Assembly: GCF_006351965.1 (NCBI RefSeq) | Contig: NZ_CP040932.1 | Coordinates: 2,418,001-2,482,000, forward strand | From: Oceanicola sp. D3 | GTDB lineage: Bacteria; Pseudomonadota; Alphaproteobacteria; Rhodobacterales; Rhodobacteraceae | Direction of reading: 5' to 3' | Length of the DNA stretch: 64,000 bases | Notes under the pieces: model-generated | Database searches by the model: none | Told to the model about the DNA's origin: nothing | What the model saw: only the letters and a program-made list of their open reading frames with translations | Shown here: piece by piece, positions 1 to 8,114 of the stretch | Layout of the letters: the number at the start of each line of letters is the position of its first letter | Position numbering within the stretch: position 1 is the stretch's first letter | Program-made: the position numbers and the translations under genes

Positions 1-648
1 ACCGGAGGCTGGTTCAACGAGGCGGTGGGCACCGCCTGCGGGCTGCTTCTGATCCTCCCCTTCCGCTGGTTCCGGTTCTTCCATCTCGCCCACCACCGCC
101 ACACCGGCGATCCCACGCGCGACCCCGAGATCGCAGGCCACCCTCGCCCGGGCACCCGCGCGGCGCTCGCGCTCTACCTCACCGGCTGGGGCTTCTGGCG
201 TGGCAACCTCGCGGCGCTCCTGCGCAACGCCGCCGCGCGCCCCGCGCCCTACGTGCCGCCCCGACAACGCCGCGCTGTCATCTGGGAGGCCCGCGCCCAT
301 ATCGCCATCTGGCTCACCGCGCTGCTCACTATTCCGCCCAGCTACCTGCTAAGCCTCTGGCTGCTGCCGCTGCTGCTCGGCCAGCCCGCACTCCGGCTCT
401 ACCTGCTGGCCGAGCATGGCCTCTGCCCGCCCGTCGCCAACATGCTGGCCAATACCCGCACCACGCGCACCACCCGCGCCATCCGCTTCCTCGCGTGGAA
501 CATGCCCTACCATGCCGAGCATCACGCCTTCCCCGCCGTGCCCTTCCACGCCCTGCCCAAACTGCACGAAAAAACCCGGGCTCACCTCCAGCAAGTGAGC
601 CCGGGCTATGCCGCATTCACACGGAGCTACCTTCGCAGCCTCCGGTGA
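1..648 (+). CDS. Fatty acid desaturase, C-terminal part (5' end outside window)
   Basis: The frame is open from the first base and ends at TGA 646-648, giving 215 residues of a longer membrane desaturase. Two histidine boxes that bind the di-iron centre are visible: HLAHHRH at about residues 28-34 and HAEHH at about 171-175. Hydrophobic segments lie between them, at about residues 100-135. The family introduces a double bond into, or hydroxylates, lipid acyl chains or carotenoid-type substrates in the inner membrane, and the spacing fits its C-terminal two thirds. The substrate cannot be told from this part. An 11-bp perfect inverted repeat lies inside the coding region near the end (575-605). 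Confidence 0.85.
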   Translation, partial: TGGWFNEAVGTACGLLLILPFRWFRFFHLAHHRHTGDPTRDPEIAGHPRPGTRAALALYLTGWGFWRGNLAALLRNAAARPAPYVPPRQRRAVIWEARAHIAIWLTALLTIPPSYLLSLWLLPLLLGQPALRLYLLAEHGLCPPVANMLANTRTTRTTRAIRFLAWNMPYHAEHHAFPAVPFHALPKLHEKTRAHLQQVSPGYAAFTRSYLRSLR

Positions 649-652
649 CCAC

Positions 653-1018
653 TCAGCGACATCCTTTTGCCTTGTAAACCGAGCGGGCCGCATCCCGCCG
701 CAGGGCCGCATCCTTCACCACGTTGCCGCCGATCTCCGCCGCAATCCCGGCCTTCTTGCCGCGCCCAAGCAGGGCACCAGCCACTTGCAGGCCCCGGCCC
801 TTGCTCGCCTTGCCCGCAATCTTCGCCGCCTTGCCATATTCCTTCGCCAGCGCCCGGCAATCGCGCTTGGCGTAGCTGCCAACCAAACGCTGGTATTTCA
901 CCGCGTCCTGCCCGCGATAGCCGTGGCTCTTTGCGCTCGCAATCGGGGCGGCATGGCCTGTGCTCGCCAGCATCGCCGAGGCGGTCAGAACCGCCAGAAT
1001 GGTTGCCAAAAGTCTCAT
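653..1018 (-). CDS. Small secreted basic protein, unknown function
   Basis: This 121-residue protein starts with a clear Sec signal peptide (MRLLATILAVLTASAM, predicted cut after AHA near residue 23 or 24). The mature part is Lys/Arg/Ala-rich and has two cysteines, one mid-protein in RDCRAL and one next to the C-terminus, which could pair in the periplasm. A good ribosome site (GAGGAGAAG) precedes the ATG. I do not recognise a family. It is convergent with the desaturase, with only four bases between the stops. Its leader carries a large inverted repeat and lies next to a repeated intergenic element. Confidence 0.65.
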   Translation of the reverse strand: MRLLATILAVLTASAMLASTGHAAPIASAKSHGYRGQDAVKYQRLVGSYAKRDCRALAKEYGKAAKIAGKASKGRGLQVAGALLGRGKKAGIAAEIGGNVVKDAALRRDAARSVYKAKGCR

Positions 1019-1029
1019 CGTCTTCTCCT

Positions 1030-1062
1030 CTCATGTCCAAGGCCCGTCACCTTGGCCATGAG
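1030..1062 (-). repeat. Inverted repeat in the leader of the small secreted protein gene
   Basis: CTCATG-T-CCAAGG and CCTTGG-C-CATGAG form two 6-bp arms separated by one mismatch, around a 7-base loop. It lies 12 bases upstream of the start codon at 1018, so it could be an operator or an RNA hairpin close to the ribosome site. There is no T-run, so it does not look like a terminator. Confidence 0.45.
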
Positions 1063-1120
1063 AGCTACCCCGCAGCTTCGCCTTGGGTCACGTGACGAAT
1101 GCCGTCATGCGCCACCGCGC

Positions 1121-1218
1121 GGGGCGTTAACCCCGGGCGTAGAGGAAAATAAGCATAGGTATGGAATGTGCATCACTTGTGCATAAGTTGTGGCCTGTTG
1201 CTTTTCCGGGTTAACGCC
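1121..1218 (+). repeat. Intergenic repeat element, copy 1 (TGCACA iterons between GTTAAC boxes)
   Basis: A stretch of about 98 bp starts with GGGGCGTTAACCCC (1121-1134) and ends with GGGTTAACGCC (1208-1218). Its core, 1167-1183, reads TGTGCATCACTTGTGCA. The identical 17-mer, in opposite orientation, and the identical 14-mer GGGGCGTTAACCCC recur at 25223-25319. On the minus strand the core contains TGCACA twice with an 11-bp period. It lies between anmK and the leader of the small secreted protein gene. Function unknown. Confidence 0.6.
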
Positions 1219-1243
1219 GCCGAAAAGCCCGCCATACCGGCAT

Positions 1244-2344
1244 TTATGCAAAGCCTCCGCCCGGCTCCGTCACCACGCCACCGCCCACCGCCGCTCGCAC
1301 GCCCGTGGTGCCCGGCCATGAGGTCGGCAGGCCCTTGGCGACGCGCACCGCAAGGTAGGCAAAGGCTTGAGCTTCCAGCATATCTCCGTCGAGGCCAACC
1401 TTTTCCACCGGCAGAACAGGGCAGCCAAGGCCCTGCGCGATCATCGCCATCATCACCGGGTTGTTCCGCCCGCCGCCCGTCACCAGCACGCGCTCCGGCG
1501 GGGCCGGAAAATGCTCCGCCCCCCGCGCCACACCCGCCGCAGCCACAGCCGTCAGCGTGGCCGCCGCATCAGCATCCGAAAGCCCCTCAACCTCCTGTAA
1601 AACATCAGAAAAATCATCCCGGTCGAGGCTCTTGGGCGGCACCTTGTAGAAGTAACGATGCGCCGCAAACCGGCCCAGAATGCCCTCCTCCACAGCGCCC
1701 CGCGCCGCCAGTTCGCCGCCCTCGTCAAAGGGCTGCCCCAGCCTGCGGCTGACAAGATCGTTGAGCGGCGCGTTTGCAGGCCCGGTATCAAAGGCCACCA
1801 TCGCCTCCGGCCCCCGCCCCGGGTCGATCCACGTGACATTGCCAACCCCGCCAAGGTTCAGAAAAACAAGCGGTTTCTCGGCGCCGATCCACTTGGCCAG
1901 AGCGTAGTGATAGGCCGGGGCCAAAGGTGCGCCCTGCCCGCCCATATCCACGTCACTGCTGCGAAAATCCCAAACCAATGGCCGCCCCAGCGCCTCCGCC
2001 AGCACCCGCCCGTCACCCGCCTGATGGGTGCCACGGCCGTGCGGATCATGGGCGAGGGTCTGGCCATGAAAGCCAACAATATCAACGCCCTCCAGCAGCT
2101 CTTCCAGCAACACCCCATGGGCGGTTTCCACCACCTCCGCCGCCTCGGCCACCCCGGCCTCGCCCGGCCAGCGCCCCAACGCGGCACGTATCGCCGCCTG
2201 TTCCGGCCCCGAGTACTCCCGGTAAGCGCTTGGCCCAAAGCCAAAAATCTGCTCCCCGTCGGTTTCAATCACCGCCGCATCCACCCCGTCCAGCGAGGTG
2301 CCGCTCATCGCTCCCAGCGCCCGCACATGGCCCTTTTTCAACAT
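1244..2344 (-). CDS. anmK: Anhydro-N-acetylmuramic acid kinase
   Basis: This 366-residue protein, normal length for the family, phosphorylates and hydrolyses 1,6-anhydro-N-acetylmuramic acid to MurNAc-6-phosphate during cytoplasmic recycling of peptidoglycan. The N-terminal nucleotide-binding signature [19 protein letters not shown] (about residues 12-30) is intact. [26 protein letters not shown] and [11 protein letters not shown] follow in family order. It diverges from tyrS with about 70 bp between the starts, a neighbourhood often seen in proteobacteria. The region downstream of its stop holds an intergenic repeat element. Confidence 0.95.
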   Translation of the reverse strand: MLKKGHVRALGAMSGTSLDGVDAAVIETDGEQIFGFGPSAYREYSGPEQAAIRAALGRWPGEAGVAEAAEVVETAHGVLLEELLEGVDIVGFHGQTLAHDPHGRGTHQAGDGRVLAEALGRPLVWDFRSSDVDMGGQGAPLAPAYHYALAKWIGAEKPLVFLNLGGVGNVTWIDPGRGPEAMVAFDTGPANAPLNDLVSRRLGQPFDEGGELAARGAVEEGILGRFAAHRYFYKVPPKSLDRDDFSDVLQEVEGLSDADAAATLTAVAAAGVARGAEHFPAPPERVLVTGGGRNNPVMMAMIAQGLGCPVLPVEKVGLDGDMLEAQAFAYLAVRVAKGLPTSWPGTTGVRAAVGGGVVTEPGGGFA

Positions 2345-2414
2345 GGCCTTCCCCTCTTGCCTGCCTGCCAGTATGAGGGGGTCTCACAACCCTTCGCAAG
2401 CATGGAAAACAGCG

Positions 2415-3665
2415 ATGACCTACCACCCCAAATCGGACTTCATGGCCGTAATGATAGAGCGAGGCTTCCTGGCGGATTGCACCGACTATCAAGGCCTTGA
2501 CGAAGCACTGATCAAAGGCGTGGTCCCGGGCTATATCGGCTTTGATGCCACGGCCAAATCGCTCCACGTCGGCTCGCTCATCCAGATCATGATGCTGCGC
2601 TGGCTGCAAAAAACCGGCCACCAGCCGATCACCCTGATGGGCGGCGGCACCACCAAGGTGGGAGACCCGTCTTTCCGCGCCGACGAGCGCCCGCTGCTGA
2701 CGCCCGAGCAGATTGATGACAACATCGCCGGCATCAAGCAGGTGTTTGCAAAATACCTCGACTACGAGGCCGAAACCCCGGCCCTGATGCTCAACAATGC
2801 CGAATGGCTCGATGGGCTCAACTACCTGGAATTCCTGCGAGATATCGGCCGCCACTTCTCGGTCAACCGGATGCTCTCCTTCGATAGCGTCAAATCCCGT
2901 CTCGACCGCGAGCAGTCGCTCAGCTTCCTCGAATTCAACTACATGATCCTGCAAGCCTACGACTTCCTCGAGCTCAACCGCCGCTACGGTTGCCTCGTCC
3001 AGTTCGGCGGCTCCGATCAATGGGGCAACATCGTCAACGGCATCGACCTCACCCGCCGGGTGATCGACCAGCAGATCTTCGGCCTCACCTCGCCCCTGCT
3101 GACCACCTCGGACGGCAAGAAGATGGGCAAATCGGCCGATGGCGCCATCTGGCTCAACGCCGAAATGTGCGCGCCCTACGAGTTCTGGCAGTTCTGGCGC
3201 AACACAACCGATGCCGACGTCGGCCGCTTCCTCAAGCTCTACACGGAGCTGCCCATTGACGAATGCGAAAGGCTCGGTGCGCTAGAAGGCTCCGAGATCA
3301 ACGACGCCAAGATCCGGCTCGCAAATGAGGTCACAACCCTCTGCCACGGCGCCGAGGCTGCGGCAGCGGCAGAGGCGACGGCGCGTGAGGTTTTCGAAAA
3401 GGGCGGCGTGGGCGATGATCTGCCCACCCTCACCCTCACGGCGGCGGATGTGGCCGAAGGTATCTCGGTGGTGCAGCTGATCACCCGCGCCGGGTTGGCA
3501 AAATCGGGCAAGGAAGCCAAGCGCCTGATCGCCGACAATGGCGCTCGGATCGACGATGCACCGCTCACCGACGCGGGCCTGATGCTTGACGCCGCCGCGC
3601 TGTCTGCACCGGTCAAGCTCTCCGCCGGCAAGAAGCGTCACGCCCTCGTCGTGCTGGAGGGGTAA
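2415..3665 (+). CDS. tyrS: Tyrosyl-tRNA synthetase
   Basis: This 416-residue class I aminoacyl-tRNA synthetase charges tRNA-Tyr in the cytoplasm. The HIGH-type motif is seen as HVGS in [11 protein letters not shown] (about residues 50-60). The substrate pocket GSDQWGN and the KMSKS-type loop DGKKMGKS follow, and an S4-like RNA-binding domain occupies about the last 65 residues. The frame is open further upstream, but homology begins at the ATG at 2415 (MTYHPKSDF), which leaves a normal divergent promoter space to anmK. A strong stem-loop follows the stop. Confidence 0.96.
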   Translation: MTYHPKSDFMAVMIERGFLADCTDYQGLDEALIKGVVPGYIGFDATAKSLHVGSLIQIMMLRWLQKTGHQPITLMGGGTTKVGDPSFRADERPLLTPEQIDDNIAGIKQVFAKYLDYEAETPALMLNNAEWLDGLNYLEFLRDIGRHFSVNRMLSFDSVKSRLDREQSLSFLEFNYMILQAYDFLELNRRYGCLVQFGGSDQWGNIVNGIDLTRRVIDQQIFGLTSPLLTTSDGKKMGKSADGAIWLNAEMCAPYEFWQFWRNTTDADVGRFLKLYTELPIDECERLGALEGSEINDAKIRLANEVTTLCHGAEAAAAAEATAREVFEKGGVGDDLPTLTLTAADVAEGISVVQLITRAGLAKSGKEAKRLIADNGARIDDAPLTDAGLMLDAAALSAPVKLSAGKKRHALVVLEG

Positions 3666-3674
3666 AATAACAAC

Positions 3675-3714
3675 GGGTTACGGCGCGGCCTTCACTCTGC
3701 CGCGCCGTTAACCC
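3675..3714 (+). terminator. Stem-loop after tyrS
   Basis: GGGTTA-CGGCGCGG (3675-3688) pairs with CCGCGCCG-T-TAACCC (3700-3714). That is 14 base pairs with one bulged T and an 11-base loop. No T-run follows, so it is either a weak terminator or a stabilising 3' structure. Confidence 0.5.
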
Positions 3715-3731
3715 ACCTGCAAGCACTTGCA

Positions 3732-3743
3732 ATGTTATAACAT
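3732..3743 (+). promoter_or_regulatory. Zur-type operator upstream of znuA
   Basis: ATGTTATAACAT is a perfect 12-bp palindrome centred 44 bp before the znuA start. It matches the core of alphaproteobacterial Zur boxes (ATGTTATAACAT), so zinc-replete repression of znuA is expected. No zur gene is in the window. Confidence 0.75.
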
Positions 3744-3781
3744 CACTTTTACACCCTCTCCGACTCACATCGGAGACTCTA

Positions 3782-4891
3782 ATGCGCCTTTCCCCATCCC
3801 TCCTCGCCCTCCTCGCCGTCACCCCCGCCCTTGCCGAACCCAAGGTGCTGGTCGACCTCCCGCCGGTCCACTCCCTCGTCGCTCAGGTGATGGACGGTGT
3901 CGGCACCCCCACCCTCCTGCTGGACCGCGCCACCTCAGGCCACGACCTCTCCCTGCGCCCGTCCCAAGCTGGTGCCGCCCAAGAGGCCGACCTGATCTTC
4001 TGGGTCGGCCCCGCCATGTCGCCCGGCCTTGAGAAGCCCTTCGAAACCCTTGGCGAAAACGCCCGCATCATCGCTCTGATGGAGCAGCCAGAAACGCTCA
4101 TCATCGACAGCGCCAATGCCGAAGCCCACCTCCATAACGGCGAGGAAGAGCATGAGGCGCATGACGACCACGATCATGAGGATCACGCCGAGCATGACCA
4201 TGAGGCCCATGACGACCACGATCACGAGGCCCATGACGACCACAACCATGAGGATCACGCCGAGCACGATCACGAGGCCCATGACGACCACGACCATGAG
4301 AACCACGCCGAGCACAATCACGAGGCCCATGACGACCACGAAGACCACGCCGAAGGCGCGCATGACGGGCACGATCACGGCCCCGAAGACCCGCACGTCT
4401 GGCTCGACCCGGTCAATGCGCAAGCATGGCTGCCGCTGATCGCCAAGGCCCTCTCCGAGAAAGACCCTGAAAACGCAGAGGCTTACAGCGCCAACGCCAC
4501 CCGCGCCGCTGAGCAGCTCGCCGCGCAAACCACCGAGATAGCCGCCACCCTCGCCCCCTATGAGGGCCGCGAATACCTCGCCACCCACCGCGCCTTCGCC
4601 TACTTCGAAAGCCGCTTTCACCTCGCACCCGCCCACGCCCTCTCGGGCGTCGACGGCAATGCAGCCGGCCCCCGCGCGATGGAAGAGGTTCGCCTCGCCG
4701 CCGAAGAGGGCATAACCTGCCTCATCACCGAGCCAGATACCTCTTCCGCCACCGTCGCCACCCTCACCGAGGGCACCGCCCTCACCGCCCATGGGCTCGA
4801 TCCGCTCGGCCGCGACATTGCCCCCGGCCCGGACCACTACAGCACGCTTCTGCAAGAGATCGCAGCAACTTACGCCGCCTGCCTGAAGTGA
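3782..4891 (+). CDS. znuA: Zinc ABC transporter substrate-binding protein, His-rich
   Basis: This 369-residue periplasmic zinc-capture protein belongs to the cluster A-I family. A signal peptide runs from residue 1 to about 18 (cut after ALA). Likely metal ligands are His30 in LPPVHSLV, the His in DPHVWLDP and the His in THRAFAYF. Between about residues 117 and 203 lies a long His/Asp/Glu loop made of near-repeats of EAHDDHDHEDHAEHDH, far longer than in most ZnuA proteins and probably a zinc chaperone or storage loop. A Zur-type palindrome lies upstream. The usual partners znuB, znuC and zur are not adjacent, so this is a lone component working with a transporter encoded elsewhere. Confidence 0.93.
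   Translation: MRLSPSLLALLAVTPALAEPKVLVDLPPVHSLVAQVMDGVGTPTLLLDRATSGHDLSLRPSQAGAAQEADLIFWVGPAMSPGLEKPFETLGENARIIALMEQPETLIIDSANAEAHLHNGEEEHEAHDDHDHEDHAEHDHEAHDDHDHEAHDDHNHEDHAEHDHEAHDDHDHENHAEHNHEAHDDHEDHAEGAHDGHDHGPEDPHVWLDPVNAQAWLPLIAKALSEKDPENAEAYSANATRAAEQLAAQTTEIAATLAPYEGREYLATHRAFAYFESRFHLAPAHALSGVDGNAAGPRAMEEVRLAAEEGITCLITEPDTSSATVATLTEGTALTAHGLDPLGRDIAPGPDHYSTLLQEIAATYAACLK
4146..4382 (+). repeat. Imperfect tandem repeats encoding the ZnuA histidine loop
   Basis: Units of about 24 and 48 bp, encoding EAHDDHDH with or without EDHAEHDH, are repeated about five times within znuA. Copies differ mainly at synonymous or Asp/Asn positions, as expected for repeat expansion and contraction inside a gene. 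They have no spacers and are not a CRISPR array. Confidence 0.85.
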
Positions 4892-4942
4892 TTGCGCCAC
4901 GGCGGCATCGGCCCTAACCTTCCTCCAAGGGAGGACCAGCCG

Positions 4943-5851
4943 ATGCCGCTCACCATGTCCCGCGAGGTCTTCATCACCTGCGCCCTCACCGGCGCGGGTG
5001 GCACGCAAGACCGCTCCCCCCACGTCCCCCGCTCGCCAAAGCAAATTGCGGAGGCGGCCCGCAATGCGGCGCTCGCCGGGGCCGCCTGCGTCCACGTCCA
5101 CGTGCGCGACCCCGAAACCGGCGCGCCCTCCCACGATCTCGCCCTCTTCCGCGAAACCGTGGAGCGCATCCGCGACCTCGAACCCGACCTTGTGATCAAC
5201 CTCACCTGCGGTTTCGGGGGAGACCTTTTCTTTGGCCCGCCCTCGCAACCCCTTCCGATTTCACAACAATCCGTCGTCCTCTCCGCCGAAGAGCGCGTCG
5301 CCCATGTGGCCGATTGCCTGCCCGAGATCTGCACGCTGGATTGCGGCACCATGAACTTCGCCGAGAACGATTATGTCATGGCCAACACGCCCGGCATGCT
5401 CCGCACCATGGCCCGCGCCATGATGGCCTTCGGCGTGAAACCCGAGATTGAGGCCTTCGACACTGGCCACCTCTGGCTCGCCCGCCAGTTGGTCGACGAG
5501 GGCGTCATAGCCTCCCCCGCGCTGGTGCAACTCTGCATGGGCGTGCCTTGGGGCGCCCCGAATGATCTGGCCACCCTCAACGCCATGCTCGCGGGCATCC
5601 CCAATGGGTGGACGTTTTCGGCCTTCTCGCTGGGCCGCGATCAAATGCCCTATGTGGCCGCTGCGGTGCTTGCAGGCGGCCATGCCCGTGTAGGGCTGGA
5701 AGATAACCTCATGATTTCCCGTGGAGAACTCGCCACCAACGCCCAGCTGGTGGAGCGCGCCGTGACCATTGTTGAAAGCCTCGGTGCGCGGGTGATGACG
5801 GCGCAAGAGATGCGCGATAGTCTCGGTCTGGTGAAGCGACCACCCATTTAA
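4943..5851 (+). CDS. DUF849 (BKACE) beta-keto acid cleavage enzyme, probable 3-dehydrocarnitine cleavage enzyme
   Basis: This 302-residue TIM-barrel zinc enzyme condenses a beta-keto acid with acetyl-CoA. Zinc-binding HVH (residues 51-53, in VHVHVRDPETG), the family motif NLTCGFGG and the C-terminal VGLEDN with its ligand Glu are all present. The ATG at 4943 follows GGGAGGACC; the earlier in-frame ATG at 4892 touches the znuA stop and lacks a ribosome site. The fused carnitine dehydrogenase/thioesterase two genes downstream points to the carnitine pathway: 3-dehydrocarnitine plus acetyl-CoA to betainyl-CoA plus acetoacetate. The substrate is inferred from context, since BKACE members differ. 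Confidence 0.82.
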   Translation: MPLTMSREVFITCALTGAGGTQDRSPHVPRSPKQIAEAARNAALAGAACVHVHVRDPETGAPSHDLALFRETVERIRDLEPDLVINLTCGFGGDLFFGPPSQPLPISQQSVVLSAEERVAHVADCLPEICTLDCGTMNFAENDYVMANTPGMLRTMARAMMAFGVKPEIEAFDTGHLWLARQLVDEGVIASPALVQLCMGVPWGAPNDLATLNAMLAGIPNGWTFSAFSLGRDQMPYVAAAVLAGGHARVGLEDNLMISRGELATNAQLVERAVTIVESLGARVMTAQEMRDSLGLVKRPPI

Positions 5852-5883
5852 ACCCAATTTAAACTGTTTCGGAGATATTACCC

Positions 5884-6231
5884 ATGAAGCGCCTTTGCAT
5901 CGCCCTTGCCTGTCTCGCCACGCCCGCCGCGGCAGAAATTCCGCCCTGGGCCGGGTTCTGGGCTGCCGATCCGGCCTGGTGCGCCAATACGCAAGGCGAA
6001 GTGCCCGAGGCGCCGATCTATCTCGCCGACACAGAGTTTGCCGGTTACGAGAATGGCTGCGATATCGTTGTGGCCGAGCCGCATCCTTCCGGCTCCGCCT
6101 GGTCGGTGACGATGAGTTGCATGGGCGAGGGTGAAAGTTACGAGCGCGATGTGCTGCTCATGCTCTCTGCGGACGACCACCTGTTCTGGTGGGATGAGGG
6201 CTACATGGTCGAGCGGGTGCGATGCCGCTGA
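5884..6231 (+). CDS. Small secreted protein in the carnitine operon, unknown function
   Basis: This 115-residue protein has a signal peptide (MKRLCIALACLATPAAA) followed by an acidic, Trp-rich mature part. Three cysteines follow the signal region (PAWCANT, NGCDIVV, MSCMGEG) and a fourth sits near the C-terminal end (VRCR), suggesting two disulfides in the periplasm. GGAG lies upstream of the ATG. Its last ten bases overlap the start of the carnitine dehydrogenase gene, so the two are translationally coupled. I recognise no domain. Its place inside the operon suggests a co-expressed periplasmic role, which is inference only. Confidence 0.65.
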   Translation: MKRLCIALACLATPAAAEIPPWAGFWAADPAWCANTQGEVPEAPIYLADTEFAGYENGCDIVVAEPHPSGSAWSVTMSCMGEGESYERDVLLMLSADDHLFWWDEGYMVERVRCR

Positions 6232-7607
6232 AGGCCGCAATCCTCGGCGCCGGTGCTATCGGTGCCGGATGGGCGGCACGGTTTTTGCTGGCAGGCTGGG
6301 ACGTGGCCGTCCACGACCCGGCCCCCGGAGCCGAGGCCCGGCTGACCGCCACGCTCGAAGCCGCCCGCCGCAGCCTGCCAATGCTCAGCGAGGTCGCCCT
6401 GCCGCCCGAGGGCAGCCTTGTGATGGCACCGCTTGCGAAGGCCGTCGAAGGCGCGGATTGGGTGCAAGAGAGCGCGCCGGAACGCCTTGATCTCAAACAT
6501 GAAATCTGGGCCGAAGCGCTAAAGAACGCACCGCAAAATGCGGTCTGCGCCTCCTCCACCTCCGGCTTCACCCCCACCGCCCTGAATGGTGGGAAGGGGC
6601 GCATTATCGTGGCCCATCCCTTCAACCCGGTCTATCTGCTCCCACTGGTCGAACTCGTCGGCCAAAACACCGCCAAAGCCGCCGCAACGCTCCACAGAAT
6701 CGGCATGTATCCACTTGAGATTGCATCAGAAATCGACGGCCACATCGCAGACCGCCTGCTGGAATCTGTCTGGCGCGAGGCGCTCTGGCTGGTCAAAGAC
6801 GGCGTGGCCACCACCGAGCAGATCGACGAAGCCATCCGCATGGGTTTCGGCCCGCGTTGGGCACAGATGGGCCTGTTCGAAACCTACCGCCTCGCTGGCG
6901 GTGACGGCGGCTTTGCCCAATTCCTCGCCCAATTCGGCCCGGCGCTGAAATGGCCCTGGAGCCATCTGACCGACGTGCCAGACCTCGATGACGCGCTGGT
7001 GCAAAAGATCGCCACGCAATCCGATGCGCAATCAGGCCACCTCACCACCGCAGAGCTCACCACCCAGCGTGACAACAACCTTGTCGCCCTTCTCCGCGCC
7101 CTCAAGCAACAGGGCAGCGCGGCAGGCAAGGTGCTGAACACCCACGATAAATCGCTAACGCCCCCGCCGCCGCCTCCCGGCCCCGAGCCTCTGGTAACGC
7201 TGCGCCGGACGATCCCTGTGGACTGGACGGATTACAACGGCCACATGAACGAAAGCCGCTATGGCCAGCTCTGGTCAGACGCGGGCGATACGATCCTCGT
7301 GGCCATCGGCATGGGCCCCGACAGCCCCGGTTCGCAGGGGGCAAGCTGGTTTACCGTCGACAATCACATTAAATATCTGGCCGAGGTGCATGCTGGCGCG
7401 GCCTGCGAGGTGCGCACAACGATCCTCATGGCCGAGGGCAAGAAGCTGCGCATGCACCACGAGATGTATGTAGGCGAAACGCTCTCTGCCTCCTGCACCC
7501 AGCTCCTGCTGCATATCGATATGGAAACCCGCCGCTCCGCCCCGCCCGCGCCGGAAGTGGCTGAAAAGCTTTCCAAATACGCGAAGGCGCACAGCCGCCA
7601 ACAGTAG
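6222..7607 (+). CDS. lcdH: L-carnitine dehydrogenase fused to betainyl-CoA thioesterase
   Basis: This 461-residue two-domain enzyme has residues 1 to about 310 as a 3-hydroxyacyl-CoA-dehydrogenase-like NAD domain (GAGAIGAGWAA at 9-19; HPFNPVYLLPLVE catalytic region). It oxidises L-carnitine to 3-dehydrocarnitine. A proline-rich linker leads to a hot-dog thioesterase domain from about residue 325 (WTDYNGHMNESRY) that hydrolyses betainyl-CoA to glycine betaine. This fusion is known from rhizobial carnitine catabolism. With the upstream DUF849 enzyme it gives a complete route from carnitine to betaine and acetoacetate. The start overlaps the previous gene by ten bases. Confidence 0.9.
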   Translation: MPLKAAILGAGAIGAGWAARFLLAGWDVAVHDPAPGAEARLTATLEAARRSLPMLSEVALPPEGSLVMAPLAKAVEGADWVQESAPERLDLKHEIWAEALKNAPQNAVCASSTSGFTPTALNGGKGRIIVAHPFNPVYLLPLVELVGQNTAKAAATLHRIGMYPLEIASEIDGHIADRLLESVWREALWLVKDGVATTEQIDEAIRMGFGPRWAQMGLFETYRLAGGDGGFAQFLAQFGPALKWPWSHLTDVPDLDDALVQKIATQSDAQSGHLTTAELTTQRDNNLVALLRALKQQGSAAGKVLNTHDKSLTPPPPPPGPEPLVTLRRTIPVDWTDYNGHMNESRYGQLWSDAGDTILVAIGMGPDSPGSQGASWFTVDNHIKYLAEVHAGAACEVRTTILMAEGKKLRMHHEMYVGETLSASCTQLLLHIDMETRRSAPPAPEVAEKLSKYAKAHSRQQ

Positions 7608-7625
7608 AGCGAACCAACTCCTGCC

Positions 7626-8048
7626 CTACAGCCCGGCAACCTGCCGCAGCACCCGCCGGACCACCGCCGCATCCTCCGCCGAGACCCCTTCCAGCAGCGC
7701 CGCATCATGCGCCTCCGCCAAGCTGGTCAACTCCGTAAACGCCTCGCGCCCCTGAGCCGTCAACGAGAGCACCTCCCGCCGCCGATCCTCTTCCACCTCA
7801 CGCCGGGTCAAAAACCGCCGCTCTTCCAGCGCCGCCACGGCGCGACTCACCTTCGTCTTGTGAATCATCGCCCGCTCCACGATGTCGCGCGCGCTCATGT
7901 CGCCATAGCGTCCGAGGTGAAAGAGCACCCGCCATTCGGTGCGCAGCATCCCGTAGCGGGCCTTGTATTCCCGTTGAAAATCAAGGCTCGCAGCCTCGGC
8001 GGCCTGGTTCAGCAGATAGGGGAGGAAGTCTGTCAGATCAAAGCTCAT
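7626..8048 (-). CDS. MarR-family regulator next to hmgA
   Basis: This 140-residue winged-helix regulator contains the recognition region [30 protein letters not shown] and the wing residues [12 protein letters not shown]. The ATG at 8048 ([11 protein letters not shown]) is chosen because longer upstream extensions run across hmgA. It is divergent from hmgA with a 66-bp gap holding an inverted repeat, the usual arrangement for local control. It probably represses hmgA-fahA until homogentisate or a related aromatic acid binds. The ligand is an inference. Confidence 0.85.
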   Translation of the reverse strand: MSFDLTDFLPYLLNQAAEAASLDFQREYKARYGMLRTEWRVLFHLGRYGDMSARDIVERAMIHKTKVSRAVAALEERRFLTRREVEEDRRREVLSLTAQGREAFTELTSLAEAHDAALLEGVSAEDAAVVRRVLRQVAGL

Positions 8049-8068
8049 TCTCCTGTGATGCCCCTTGT

Positions 8069-8086
8069 TAGTTACATTTTCAACTA
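8069..8086. promoter_or_regulatory. Candidate MarR operator between the regulator gene and hmgA
   Basis: TAGTT-N8-AACTA forms an inverted repeat midway between the divergent starts at 8048 and 8115. Its position would let one MarR dimer cover both promoters. Confidence 0.5.
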
Positions 8087-8114
8087 TTATCACACCCCCA
8101 CAGGAGGACGCGCC

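Noticed and set aside
1167-1187. DnaA box in an origin-like region
   Set aside because: The minus strand contains TTATGCACA, which fits a DnaA box, but the second copy of the element has no full match, there is no AT-rich unwinding region, and no origin genes are nearby.
2298-2414. N-terminal extension of TyrS
   Set aside because: The extra 39 codons overlap the divergent anmK start and do not resemble the family; the ATG at 2415 gives the usual length.
4146-4382. Short regular repeats resembling a CRISPR array
   Set aside because: Repeats are contiguous, in frame, encode His-rich protein in znuA and have no unique spacers.
3935-5248. Long minus-strand open frame of 437 codons across znuA and the DUF849 gene
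   Set aside because: It is antisense to two well-supported genes, has low-complexity Gly/Val-rich translation and no family features; high GC removes stops in the shadow frame.
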